The notes beneath the pieces were generated by a model. It ran no database searches and was not told the DNA's origin. It saw nothing but the letters and a program-made list of their open reading frames with translations. The position numbers were made by a program, and so were the translations under genes. A DNA stretch of 11,051 bases from Candidatus Avipropionibacterium avicola (lineage in GTDB: Bacteria > Actinomycetota > Actinomycetes > Propionibacteriales > Propionibacteriaceae): positions 1 to 11,051 of the forward strand of contig DVLP01000303.1 in assembly GCA_018715445.1 (NCBI GenBank). The letters are read 5' to 3'. Positions 1 through 6,684 of the stretch are shown here, one piece after another (the stretch's first letter is position 1; the number at the start of each line of letters is the position of its first letter).

Positions 1-256
<256 letters not shown>

Positions 257-262
257 GCTGAG

Positions 263-1105
263 ATGAGCCCGGACACCACCTCCGCGACCCCGTCGCTGGC
301 CCTGCTCGGGGCCGGTGTGATGGGGGAGACCATCCTGTCCGGGCTCATCGCCAGCGGCTGGCCGACGGACCGGTTGACCGCAACCGACACCCGGCCGGAA
401 CGCCGCGACGAACTGACCGAGCGGTACGGCATCACGATGGCCGACAACCGCTCGGCCGCCGCTGCCGCCCGGGTCGTCGTGCTCGTCGTCAAGCCGCAAC
501 AGATCGTCGATGTCCTCGACGAGATCGCCCCGGTGCTGGCTCAGGGGACCGTGGTGATCTCGATCGCGGCCGGTGTCCCGATCGAGCTGATCGAGTCCCG
601 GCTGCCTGACCACGCCGCGGTCATCCGGGTCATGCCCAACACCCCGGCGCAGGTCGGGCGGGGCATGTCGGTCATCTCCGGTGGTGCCCGCGCCACCGCA
701 GCCGACCTCGAACTCGCCGAGACGGTGATGAGAGCGACCGGAGAGGTGCTCACCCTGCCCGAGTCCCACCAGGACTCGATCACCGCGATCTCCGGCTCGG
801 GGCCGGCCTACATCTTCTATGTGGTCGAGGCGATGATCGAGGCCGGTGTCCACCTCGGGGTGCCGCGCGATGTCGCCACCACCCTCACGGTCGAGACCCT
901 GTACGGCTCGGCTTCACTCCTCAAATCGACCGGTGAACACCCGAGCATCCTGCGTGAGCGCGTCACCTCGCCGGGCGGCACCACCTCCGCGGCCCTGCGC
1001 ACCCTGGACGACCATCACGTCCGCGCGGCGTTCATCGCCGCGATGGATGCCTGTCGCAACCGCAGCGTCGAGCTCGCCGAATCCGTACGGGAGCAGTATC
1101 GGTGA
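263..1105 (+). CDS. proC: Pyrroline-5-carboxylate reductase
   Basis: This 280-residue cytosolic enzyme catalyses the NAD(P)H-dependent reduction of 1-pyrroline-5-carboxylate to proline, the last step of proline synthesis. The length is normal for ProC. The N-terminal Rossmann motif GAGVMG is at residues 16-21, VKPQ at 76-79 and the MPN turn at 124-126. The C-terminal dimerisation/substrate domain has SGSGPAYIF at 177-185 and the family signature VTSPGGTTSAAL at 234-245. The start is ATG at 263, 6 bases after the asd stop. Its Shine-Dalgarno sequence is weak (GAGCTGAG), so translation may depend on ribosomes arriving from asd. The stop overlaps the GTG start of the next gene (GTGA, 1102-1105). 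All key motifs are intact. Confidence 0.96.
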   Translation: MSPDTTSATPSLALLGAGVMGETILSGLIASGWPTDRLTATDTRPERRDELTERYGITMADNRSAAAAARVVVLVVKPQQIVDVLDEIAPVLAQGTVVISIAAGVPIELIESRLPDHAAVIRVMPNTPAQVGRGMSVISGGARATAADLELAETVMRATGEVLTLPESHQDSITAISGSGPAYIFYVVEAMIEAGVHLGVPRDVATTLTVETLYGSASLLKSTGEHPSILRERVTSPGGTTSAALRTLDDHHVRAAFIAAMDACRNRSVELAESVREQYR

Positions 1106-2253
1106 CTGCGCAGACCCGCCCCGCTTGGATCGTCCCTGAGAAGCGGTACGACTTCGGGCGCAACCACCCGATGGCCCCGGACCGGGTTCGCAACACGATG
1201 GTGCTGGCCGGTGCCCTGGGGATCCTCGACCGGTACGACCCGGTCGAGCCGGAGCCGGTCGACGAGGAGCTGCTGGGCCGGGTCCATGACCCCGACTACA
1301 TCGCTGCCGTGCGCAGCGGCGAGCCACACCCCGAGTACGGCATCGGCACGACCGACAACCCGGTCGTGCCCGACATGCACCAGATCGCCGGCAATGTCGT
1401 CGCCGGCACCGTGGCGGCCGCCCGCCAGATCTGGCAGCAGGGCCGTACCCGGGCCGTCAACATCGCCGGTGGGCTGCACCATGCGATGCCGGGCCGCAGC
1501 AGCGGGTTCTGCATCTACAACGACATCGCCTGCGGCATCCAGTGGATGCTGGACCACGGCTGTGAGCGGGTGGCCTACATCGACGTCGACGCCCACCACG
1601 GCGACGGCGTCCAGGCCGCCTTCAACGACGACCCGCGCGTACTGACGATCAGCCTGCACCAGAACCCGCTGGAGCTGTTCCCCGGCACCGGCTTCGCCAC
1701 CGAGACCGGCGGCCCCGAGGCGACCGGCAGCGCGATCAACCTGGCCCTGCCCCGTGACACCGGAGATGCCGGTTGGTTACGGGCCTTCGACGCCGTGGTG
1801 CCCGAGGCGCTGGTCGCCTTCCGGCCGCAGGTGCTGGTCAGCCAGCACGGCTGCGACTCCCATCGTGACGACCCGTTGACCGACCTCACCCTCAGTGTGG
1901 ACGGGCAGCGGGCCTCGTACCAGATCATCAGCGACCTGGCCGACGATCTCTGCGACGGGCGTTGGCTCGCCCTCGGCGGTGGCGGCTACTCCGTCCAGTC
2001 GGTGGTCCCGCGGGCCTGGACCCACCTGCTGGGCATCGTCGCGCGGGAGCCCATCGAGCCGTCCGTGGCGGTCCCGCAGCAGGTCCGTGACGAGCTCGCC
2101 GGCGTGCTGCCGTCCACGATGGGCGACCTCGGCCGTTCGGTGGTCTGGACCTCGGTCCGGTCCGGCTGGGACCCGGCGAGCCGCATCGACCAGGCCATCC
2201 TCGCGACCCGTCGCGCAGTGTTTCCCGACCTCGGTCTGGACCCCGAGTTCTGA
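1102..2253 (+). CDS. acuC: AcuC-type protein deacetylase (class I histone-deacetylase fold)
   Basis: This 383-residue Zn-dependent deacetylase belongs to the arginase/histone-deacetylase superfamily. AcuC of Bacillus removes acetyl groups from acetyl-CoA synthetase lysines, reactivating acetate use; the target here is inferred. The catalytic His pair is in GGLHHAMPG (H126, H127). The metal and charge-relay motif DVDAHHGDG is at 161-169 (D163 and H165 as Zn ligands). The third ligand is D252 in QHGCDSHRDDPL, and the transition-state Tyr is Y296 in LGGGGYS. The GTG start at 1102 has GGGAG 8 bases upstream and overlaps proC by 4 bases, implying translational coupling. No acetyltransferase (AcuA) or acs gene lies nearby. 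An acetylpolyamine or other small-amide substrate is an alternative, but the length and motifs fit AcuC best. Confidence 0.88.
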   Translation: MTAQTRPAWIVPEKRYDFGRNHPMAPDRVRNTMVLAGALGILDRYDPVEPEPVDEELLGRVHDPDYIAAVRSGEPHPEYGIGTTDNPVVPDMHQIAGNVVAGTVAAARQIWQQGRTRAVNIAGGLHHAMPGRSSGFCIYNDIACGIQWMLDHGCERVAYIDVDAHHGDGVQAAFNDDPRVLTISLHQNPLELFPGTGFATETGGPEATGSAINLALPRDTGDAGWLRAFDAVVPEALVAFRPQVLVSQHGCDSHRDDPLTDLTLSVDGQRASYQIISDLADDLCDGRWLALGGGGYSVQSVVPRAWTHLLGIVAREPIEPSVAVPQQVRDELAGVLPSTMGDLGRSVVWTSVRSGWDPASRIDQAILATRRAVFPDLGLDPEF

Positions 2254-2307
2254 GTCGTCCGGCGTGTCGTACGGCCACCGGATCGAGGGTCTGCGATCAT
2301 GCCGCAC

Positions 2308-2337
2308 TTCCCCAAACCGGTGATTTCCGCCTAAGCT
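2308..2337 (+). promoter_or_regulatory. Possible promoter for the HTH gene
   Basis: The 152-base gap after acuC contains a plausible -10 element TAAGCT (2332-2337). A poor -35 match TTCCCC (2308-2313) lies 18 bases upstream. This would start transcription near 2344, just before the structured leader at 2351-2386. The -35 is unconvincing, so this is a tentative call based on position and the -10 alone. Confidence 0.3.
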
Positions 2338-2350
2338 GCATGCGAGGTGC

Positions 2351-2386
2351 GTACGGCCAGAGGGGAAGCTGGCACGATGTCCGTAC
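2351..2386 (+). promoter_or_regulatory. Inverted repeat / leader hairpin before the HTH gene
   Basis: GTACGGCCAG (2351-2360) can pair with CTGG (2369-2372) and CCGTAC (2381-2386). This gives a 10-bp stem with an 8-base apical loop (AGGGGAAG) and an 8-base bulge on the 3' side. It ends 19 bases before the HTH start codon. It could be an RNA leader structure or, as DNA, an operator with GTACGG/CCGTAC half-sites. GTACGG is a common hexamer in this window, which lowers the weight of the outer arm. The function is inferred. Confidence 0.4.
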
Positions 2387-2405
2387 CCAGTGAGGATGAG
2401 CCAGG

Positions 2406-2663
2406 ATGCCTGCAGAGCCGACGGAGGACCCGTCGCGAGCCCAGTACGAACGAGCCCAGTCCGAGCGGTCGCTCGGGTCGTTCGACGGGGTGAAGTTCCT
2501 GACCGTCGCCGAGGTCGCGACCCTGATGCGGGTGTCGAAGATGTCGGTCTACCGGATGATCCACGGCGGTGAGCTGGACGCGGTCCGCTTCGGCCGCAAC
2601 TTCCGGGTGCCCGAGTCCGCAGTGCATGACTATCTGCGCAGTTCGTTCTACGACGTGGGCTGA
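2406..2663 (+). CDS. Small excisionase/BldC-type helix-turn-helix DNA-binding protein
   Basis: This 85-residue protein has a charged, probably disordered N-terminus (residues 1-28) and a MerR-like winged HTH. FLTVAEVATLMRVSKMSVYRMI (31-52) forms the helix-turn-helix, and AVRFGRNFRVPESAVHDYL (59-77) is the wing and last helix. It resembles mycobacterial Rv0500A, which sits in the same place before bS22. The ATG at 2406 gives an N-terminal tail like that of the homologue; GAGG lies 10 bases upstream. An internal GTG at 2490 would give a bare 57-residue domain and is a weaker choice. There is no recombinase nearby, so it is a transcription or nucleoid factor rather than a phage excisionase. Its targets are unknown; autoregulation through the inverted repeat just upstream is possible. 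Confidence 0.9.
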   Translation: MPAEPTEDPSRAQYERAQSERSLGSFDGVKFLTVAEVATLMRVSKMSVYRMIHGGELDAVRFGRNFRVPESAVHDYLRSSFYDVG

Positions 2664-2680
2664 CCCCGTCACCCACCGGT

Positions 2681-2710
2681 TTCGGCCAAGGCGGCCGGGT
2701 CCGGTAGCAT
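2681..2710 (+). promoter_or_regulatory. Possible promoter for the bS22-SDR-acyltransferase operon
   Basis: The 109-base gap between the HTH and bS22 genes has an extended-looking -10, GGTAGCAT, with the hexamer TAGCAT at 2705-2710. TTCGGC (2681-2686) sits 18 bases upstream as a poor -35. A small GC hairpin (CGGCC 2683-2687 / GGCCG 2693-2697) overlaps the spacer and has no T-run after it, so it is not a convincing terminator. A separate promoter for a ribosomal-protein gene is reasonable, but it is not proven by these bases. Confidence 0.35.
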
Positions 2711-2772
2711 GAGCCTGTTCGAGGTCGCGCCGTGATGCGGTGACGACCGACACTGTCTGAGGAGTTCCACAC

Positions 2773-2874
2773 GTGGGTTCGGTCATCAAGAAGCGTCGCA
2801 AGCGCATGGCGAAGAAGAAGCACCGCAAGCTGCTGAAGCGGACGCGTATCCAGCGTCGTCGCGCTGGGAAGTGA
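2773..2874 (+). CDS. Small ribosomal subunit protein bS22 (AURKAIP1/COX24 domain)
   Basis: This 33-residue, extremely basic peptide begins [18 protein letters not shown] and ends [11 protein letters not shown]. It is nearly identical in pattern to mycobacterial Rv0500B, which was identified as bS22 bound to the small subunit near the decoding centre. It is related to the mitochondrial mS38/AURKAIP1/Cox24 C-terminus. More than half of the residues are Lys or Arg, and no other domain is present. The GTG start at 2773 has GGAG (2761-2764) 8 bases upstream, a good ribosome-binding site. The last codon and stop overlap the GTG of the next gene (GTGA, 2871-2874). The flanking HTH and SDR genes match the mycobacterial order, which supports the call independently. 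It is short enough to be missed by default gene callers. Confidence 0.93.
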
Positions 2875-3899
2875 GTGACGCGGCGGTCCTGGTCACCGGG
2901 GTCGCCCGGGAGCTGGGAGCCGCCTTCGCCCGTGACCTCGCCGCCACCGGTGCCGAGGTCATCGGGGTCGACCGGACACCACCGCGCCATGACATCGGTC
3001 TGGCGCGTTTCGTCCGCACCGACATCACCAGCCCCGCCATCACGCGCCTGGTCCGCGACACCGCGGTCGGGACGGTCGTCCATCTCGGTCTGGTCTCGGC
3101 CAGCGGGACCGGACACTCCCGTACGGCGGCCAAGGAGATCAACATCGTCGGGGCGATGCAGTTGTTCGCCGCCTGCCAGCAGTCACCGACGGTGCGCAAG
3201 CTCGTCCTGCAGTCCTCGATCAATGTGTACGGGGCCTCGCCCCAGGGTCCGGCCCGCTTCACCGAGGACATGTCCAGCCGCCACCAGCCCGGCTCCGGGC
3301 TGGGCAAGGATGCGGTCGAGGTCGAGACCTATGCCCGTGGACTGGCGCGGCGTCGCCCCGACTGCGTGGTGACGACCCTGCGGTTGGCGAACCTGCTGGG
3401 GGCCGGCCACCAGTCCCAGATCGCACGGTGGCTCAGCCTTCCGGTGGTGCCCCGCGTGCTGGGTTTCGACGCCCGCCTGCAGTTCCTGCACCCCGAGGAC
3501 GCGGTGGCCGCCCTGCGCCTGGTCACCGAGCGTGACATCCCCGGCACCTTCAACGTGGCTGCCGCCGACATCGTCACCCTGTCCCAGATGGTGGGGCTGC
3601 TGGGTCGACCGACCGTCGGGGTCGCCGCCCCCACCCTGCCGCTGCTGCTGGGGACGTTGCGCCGCCTCGGGATCACCGGCTTCACCCGCGACGAGATCGC
3701 CGCCCTCACCCATGGCCGGGCGATGGACGTCAGCCGTTTCGCCGACGCCGGGTTCACCCCGCAGTGGTCCACCGCCGACCTGGTCGCCGACTTCGCCGCC
3801 GAGCTCGACCCGGGGCCGCTGCACCCCGACCGGGTCCGCGACGGTGTGGAGCGACTCTCCGGTCTGGTCCACGGATTCGCCCCGGGGAGACGGCCATGA
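2871..3899 (+). CDS. NAD-dependent epimerase/dehydratase-like extended SDR with atypical active site (Rv0501/GalE2-like)
   Basis: This 342-residue protein has the fold signatures of extended short-chain dehydrogenases. These are an N-terminal beta strand with TGVARELG (9-16), an acidic residue after the second strand (D34), D51 in the RTDI segment, and the SSINVYG strand (115-121). Two hallmarks are altered. The middle Gly of TGxxGxxG is Arg13, and the catalytic YxxxK is replaced by SGLGK (142-146). From memory, the mycobacterial homologue annotated as GalE2 also lacks these, so this looks like a family trait rather than a mutation. True UDP-galactose epimerase activity is therefore doubtful; a nucleotide-binding, scaffolding or changed-chemistry role is possible. 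The GTG start overlaps the bS22 stop, and the gene lacks its own strong ribosome-binding site, so expression should follow bS22. Its stop overlaps the acyltransferase start (ATGA). Confidence 0.85.
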   Translation: MSDAAVLVTGVARELGAAFARDLAATGAEVIGVDRTPPRHDIGLARFVRTDITSPAITRLVRDTAVGTVVHLGLVSASGTGHSRTAAKEINIVGAMQLFAACQQSPTVRKLVLQSSINVYGASPQGPARFTEDMSSRHQPGSGLGKDAVEVETYARGLARRRPDCVVTTLRLANLLGAGHQSQIARWLSLPVVPRVLGFDARLQFLHPEDAVAALRLVTERDIPGTFNVAAADIVTLSQMVGLLGRPTVGVAAPTLPLLLGTLRRLGITGFTRDEIAALTHGRAMDVSRFADAGFTPQWSTADLVADFAAELDPGPLHPDRVRDGVERLSGLVHGFAPGRRP

Positions 3900-4822
3900 C
3901 CGGACCTGACACCTCCCGCCTCGGTGAGCGCGGTCAAGCCTTCGTGGCCCAACTGCTCGAGCTCGGCCGACATCTGGGTGCGCAGTGGTCGATGGGGCTC
4001 GACCAGCTCGGTGACTACGCCCGTGACCGGCTGAGCGGGGACTACCCCGTCGACGAGTTCGGCCACGACCCGGAGTTCACCGAGACGGTGTGGCTCCCGG
4101 TCGCCCGGGCCCTGGCCCTGAACTGGTTCCGCTGCGAGACCCGCGGCAGTGAGCGCCTGCCCGCCGACGGACCGGTGATGCTGGTCGCCAACCATGCCGG
4201 ATCCCTGCCCCTGGACGGGCTCGTGCTGCAGGCGATGGTGCGCGAGGAGATCGGCCGCTGGCCGCGGATGCTGGGCGCCGACCTGGTCTTCCGTACGCCC
4301 TTCGTCGGCACCTTCGCCCGCCGGATCGGGACCACCCTGGCCTGCCAGCCCGATGCGGCACGCCTGCTCGCGGCCGGCAACATGGTCTCGGTCTTCCCCG
4401 AAGGCTTCAAGGGCCTGGGCAAGCGGTACGCCCACCGCTACAAGTTGCAGCGCTTCGGTCGCGGTGGCTTCGTGGCGACCGCGATCGCGGCCGGGGTGCC
4501 GATCGTGCCGGTCTCGATCGTCGGCTCGGAGGAGATCTACCCCAACCTGGCCGATGTGCCCTTCCTGGCGCGGGCCCTCGGGTTGCCGTACTTCCCGCTC
4601 ACCCCGACCTTCCCGTGGCTCGGCCCGCTCGGTGCGGTGCCGCTGCCGTCGAAGTGGTTGATCGGGTTCGGGACGCCGATCCGCACCGATCAGCTCGAGC
4701 CGGGCGCCGCCGAGGACCCGATGACGGTCTTCGGGGTCACCGACCAGGTCCGCGAGTCGATCCAGCACTCGCTCTATGCCCTGCTCGCCGAGCGGGGCCC
4801 CGCCTTCCGTACCGACCGCTGA
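3896..4822 (+). CDS. PlsC/LPLAT-family acyltransferase (Rv0502-like)
   Basis: This 308-residue protein contains one glycerophospholipid acyltransferase-type domain, about residues 75-265. The catalytic block is VANHAGSLPLDG (97-108), with His100 and Asp107 separated by six residues instead of the classical HX4D. The acceptor-binding block VFPEGFKGLGK (166-176) carries the PEG motif, and VPIVPVSIVG (201-210) is the fourth LPLAT block. There is no clear transmembrane helix, so it is probably a peripheral inner-membrane enzyme acylating a lysophospholipid or another hydroxylated lipid; the substrate is unknown. The reading frame extends upstream, but ATG 3896 has GGGGAGA just upstream and overlaps the SDR stop by 4 bases, so it is the best start. 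It matches mycobacterial Rv0502 in family and position. It is the last gene of the bS22 operon. Confidence 0.85.
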   Translation: MTGPDTSRLGERGQAFVAQLLELGRHLGAQWSMGLDQLGDYARDRLSGDYPVDEFGHDPEFTETVWLPVARALALNWFRCETRGSERLPADGPVMLVANHAGSLPLDGLVLQAMVREEIGRWPRMLGADLVFRTPFVGTFARRIGTTLACQPDAARLLAAGNMVSVFPEGFKGLGKRYAHRYKLQRFGRGGFVATAIAAGVPIVPVSIVGSEEIYPNLADVPFLARALGLPYFPLTPTFPWLGPLGAVPLPSKWLIGFGTPIRTDQLEPGAAEDPMTVFGVTDQVRESIQHSLYALLAERGPAFRTDR

Positions 4823-4831
4823 GGTCGGTTC

Positions 4832-4849
4832 CCGGAGGGCAGTCCTCGG
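4832..4849. terminator. Weak hairpin between convergent genes
   Basis: In the 39 bases between the two convergent stop codons, CCGGAGG (4832-4838) can pair with CCTCGG (4844-4849) around a GCAGT loop, with one bulged G. CGGAGGGC also occurs twice as a direct repeat (4833-4840 and 4847-4854). No T-run follows on either strand, so it is not a canonical intrinsic terminator. The convergent position is the main reason to list it. Confidence 0.25.
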
Positions 4850-4861
4850 AGGGCGACGGGC

Positions 4862-5875
4862 TCAGGACGGGCCGCCGGTCGAGGCGCGGACCACCAGCTC
4901 CGGGGTGAAGACCTCATGGCGGTGGACGTGACCATCGGCCTCCTGGCCGAGCAGCTCCACCGCGGTGCGGCCCAGCTCCTCGCGGGGTTGGCGCACCGAG
5001 GTCAGCGGCACCGCGGCACCGGCAGCGAAGTCGATGTCGTCGTGGCCGGCGATCGCCAACTCGTCGGGGACGGCGATGCCGTGGCTGACCGCGTACTGCA
5101 GCAGTCCCAGCGCCAGCAGGTCGTTGGCGCAGTACGCGGCACTGACCGGTGCGGGACCGGCGGCCCGGACCTCGTCCCCGCAGAGCCAGCCGGCATCGAT
5201 CGACATCGGCGAGGCCGGCACCAGCACCAGGGAGTCGTCGCCCAGGCCGGCGGCGATGATCGCCTCCCGGGCCCCCTGCAGTCGGTCGGCGACCTGGCCG
5301 TGGGAGTCCGGGTCCCCGACGAAGGCGATGCGACGATGCCCCCGTTCGATCAGGTGCTCCACCGCGAGGCGTCCGCCAGCGACGTCGTCGATCGACACCG
5401 AGCAGTAGGCCTGACCCTCTGCCGGTCGGTCGACCACGACCACCCCGACGCCCTGGCGCTGCAGGGCGGCCAACTCCTCGTCCGGCACCCGGTGGACCGG
5501 GGTCAGCAACACCCCCTGGACCCGCAACTGGCCGAGCAGGCGCAGGTGGTCCACCTCGAACTCGGCGCTGCCGTCACTGCTGCACAGCACCAGGGCCTGG
5601 GAGTGGGGTCGTGCCGCCTCTCGTGCCCCGCGGGCCACGTCGGTGAAGAACGGGTTGTCGGTGCTGGGCACCAGGTAGGACAGCACGCGGCTCTGCCCGG
5701 CGCGAAGCTGGCGGGCCGACTCGTTGCGGACGAACCCGAGGTCGGCGATCGCCTGCTGGACCCGTTCGCGGGTCTCGTCGCGGACCCGGTCGGGATGGTT
5801 CAGCACGTTCGACACCGTCCCCAGGGACACGCCCGCCCTCCGAGCGACATCCTTGACGCTCGCTGACGTCGTCAT
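4862..5875 (-). CDS. LacI-family transcriptional repressor
   Basis: This 337-residue protein has normal LacI/GalR length and order. The N-terminal HTH is VKDVARRAGVSLGTVSNVLN (7-26), with the YQ-binding positions of the recognition helix in VSLGTVSN. The hinge helix region RNESARQLRAG spans 50-60. A periplasmic-binding-like effector domain follows (from about 62, YLVPSTDNPFF), including the DR of the first lobe (VVVVDRPAEG) and the C-terminal AGHDDIDFAAGAAVPLTSVRQP signature. Family members usually bind sugars or sugar phosphates, but no sugar transport or catabolic gene is adjacent, so the ligand and regulon are unknown. ATG 5875 has GGGAGG about 9 bases upstream and overlaps the HAD gene stop (ATGA), making it the third gene of the minus-strand operon. 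The longer in-frame reading upstream merely runs through the HAD gene. Confidence 0.93.
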   Translation of the reverse strand: MTTSASVKDVARRAGVSLGTVSNVLNHPDRVRDETRERVQQAIADLGFVRNESARQLRAGQSRVLSYLVPSTDNPFFTDVARGAREAARPHSQALVLCSSDGSAEFEVDHLRLLGQLRVQGVLLTPVHRVPDEELAALQRQGVGVVVVDRPAEGQAYCSVSIDDVAGGRLAVEHLIERGHRRIAFVGDPDSHGQVADRLQGAREAIIAAGLGDDSLVLVPASPMSIDAGWLCGDEVRAAGPAPVSAAYCANDLLALGLLQYAVSHGIAVPDELAIAGHDDIDFAAGAAVPLTSVRQPREELGRTAVELLGQEADGHVHRHEVFTPELVVRASTGGPS

Positions 5876-6684
5876 CGCCTTGCCTCCCTGAGCCGGTTGA
5901 TCATCGAGACCACACCGAGGGTCGTCACACCCCCTGCAGCACCGGCGACACCGTATCCGACCCACCGCCGCGCCACTCGGAAGTCCCGGATCGGCCACCC
6001 CTGGCGCCGGGCCTGCGACCGTAGGGCGCGATCCGGGTTCACCGCGAACGGTTGGCCGACCAGCTTGAGCAGGGGCAGGTCGTTGTGGGAGTCGGAGTAC
6101 GCCGCCGAGCGTCGCAGGTCGATGCCACGCTCGCGGGCCAGATCGGCGACCGCAGCCGCCTTGTCCGGACCGTGCAGCAGCCGCCCCTCGAGTCGACCGG
6201 TGTAGTGACCCTCGGCCTGCTCGGCGCGGGTCCCCAGCGCTCCGGTGAAGCCGAGGCGTTCGGCGATCACCCGGGCCACCTCCTGTGGTGCAGCGGTCAC
6301 CAGCCACACCTCCTCGGCCGAGGCCTGATGGCCCTGGGCCAGCGACACCGTGCCCGGCCACAGCCGATCGGCGATCAATTCGTCGTAGATCTCGTCGGTC
6401 GCCTGGGCGACCTCGCGCACCGTCATCCCGGCAATGATCGACAGCAGCGACTCCCGGGCCAGGTCCATGTGCCGGGCCCGCTCACCGGCGATCCGGTAGA
6501 CGAGGTGGTACCACAGCCCGCGCAGGATCAACGTCGTGGTCAGGATCCCCCTGGCGTGCAGCCCCTTGGCCAGCAGATAGACCGAGGCTCCGCGCACCAG
6601 AGTGTTGTCCAGGTCGAAGAAAGCGGCGGTACGGCCCGCCCCGGACTCACTCGTGCCCGATTCACTCACGCCCGACTCACTCAT
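5872..6684 (-). CDS. SerB-like HAD-superfamily (IB) phosphatase with C-terminal membrane segment
   Basis: This 270-residue HAD hydrolase has motif I FFDLDNTLV (22-30; nucleophile D24, acid/base D26), motif II VTAAP (129-133; T130), motif III Lys in HGPDKAAAV (K175), and motif IV AYSDSHNDLPLL (195-206; D198, D202). A helical cap lies between motifs I and II. After the catalytic domain, WVGYGVAGAAGGVTTLGVVS (241-260) is a likely membrane helix, so the enzyme is probably tethered to the inner membrane. It resembles mycobacterial SerB1 (Rv0505c), which sits at the same place in the gene order. Phosphoserine is only one possible substrate, since this subgroup includes lysophosphatidate- and lipid-phosphate-acting enzymes. 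The ATG at 6684 overlaps the glutaredoxin stop (ATGA). The stop overlaps the LacI start. The N-terminus carries a tandem SESG repeat. Confidence 0.9.
   Translation of the reverse strand: MSESGVSESGTSESGAGRTAAFFDLDNTLVRGASVYLLAKGLHARGILTTTLILRGLWYHLVYRIAGERARHMDLARESLLSIIAGMTVREVAQATDEIYDELIADRLWPGTVSLAQGHQASAEEVWLVTAAPQEVARVIAERLGFTGALGTRAEQAEGHYTGRLEGRLLHGPDKAAAVADLARERGIDLRRSAAYSDSHNDLPLLKLVGQPFAVNPDRALRSQARRQGWPIRDFRVARRWVGYGVAGAAGGVTTLGVVSMINRLREARR
6640..6684 (-). repeat. Three 15-base tandem units at the start of the HAD gene
   Basis: Reading on the minus strand, the first 15 codons are three imperfect copies of a 15-base unit NTG/ACG-AGTGARTCSGG, encoding MSESG, VSESG and TSESG. Units 1 and 2 differ only in the first base of the start codon and one third position. 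Unit 2 therefore offers an alternative GTG start at 6669, which makes either initiation site possible. The repeat lies before HAD motif I and looks like an unstructured, phase-preserving expansion. Confidence 0.8.

Noticed and set aside
2259..2281. Possible terminator after acuC (CCGGCGTG...CACCGG)
   Set aside because: The arms compete for the same bases, leaving only about 4 consecutive pairs, and there is no T-run.
2683..2697. CGGCC/GGCCG hairpin as a terminator after the HTH gene
   Set aside because: The stem has only 5 bp, no T-run follows, and it overlaps a plausible promoter spacer.
914..2823. Long open frames on the minus strand opposite proC, acuC and the HTH gene (up to 348 codons)
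   Set aside because: They lie antisense to well-recognised genes, have low-complexity Arg/Gly/Pro-rich translations and match no family. They are expected from high GC third positions.
4916..5866. 316-codon plus-strand frame opposite the LacI gene
   Set aside because: It has no recognisable domain, its composition is typical of an antisense shadow, and it lies fully inside a clear gene.
5876..6361. 162-codon N-terminal extension of the LacI protein
   Set aside because: It is the out-of-frame reading of the HAD phosphatase gene. The LacI HTH begins normally a few residues after ATG 5875.
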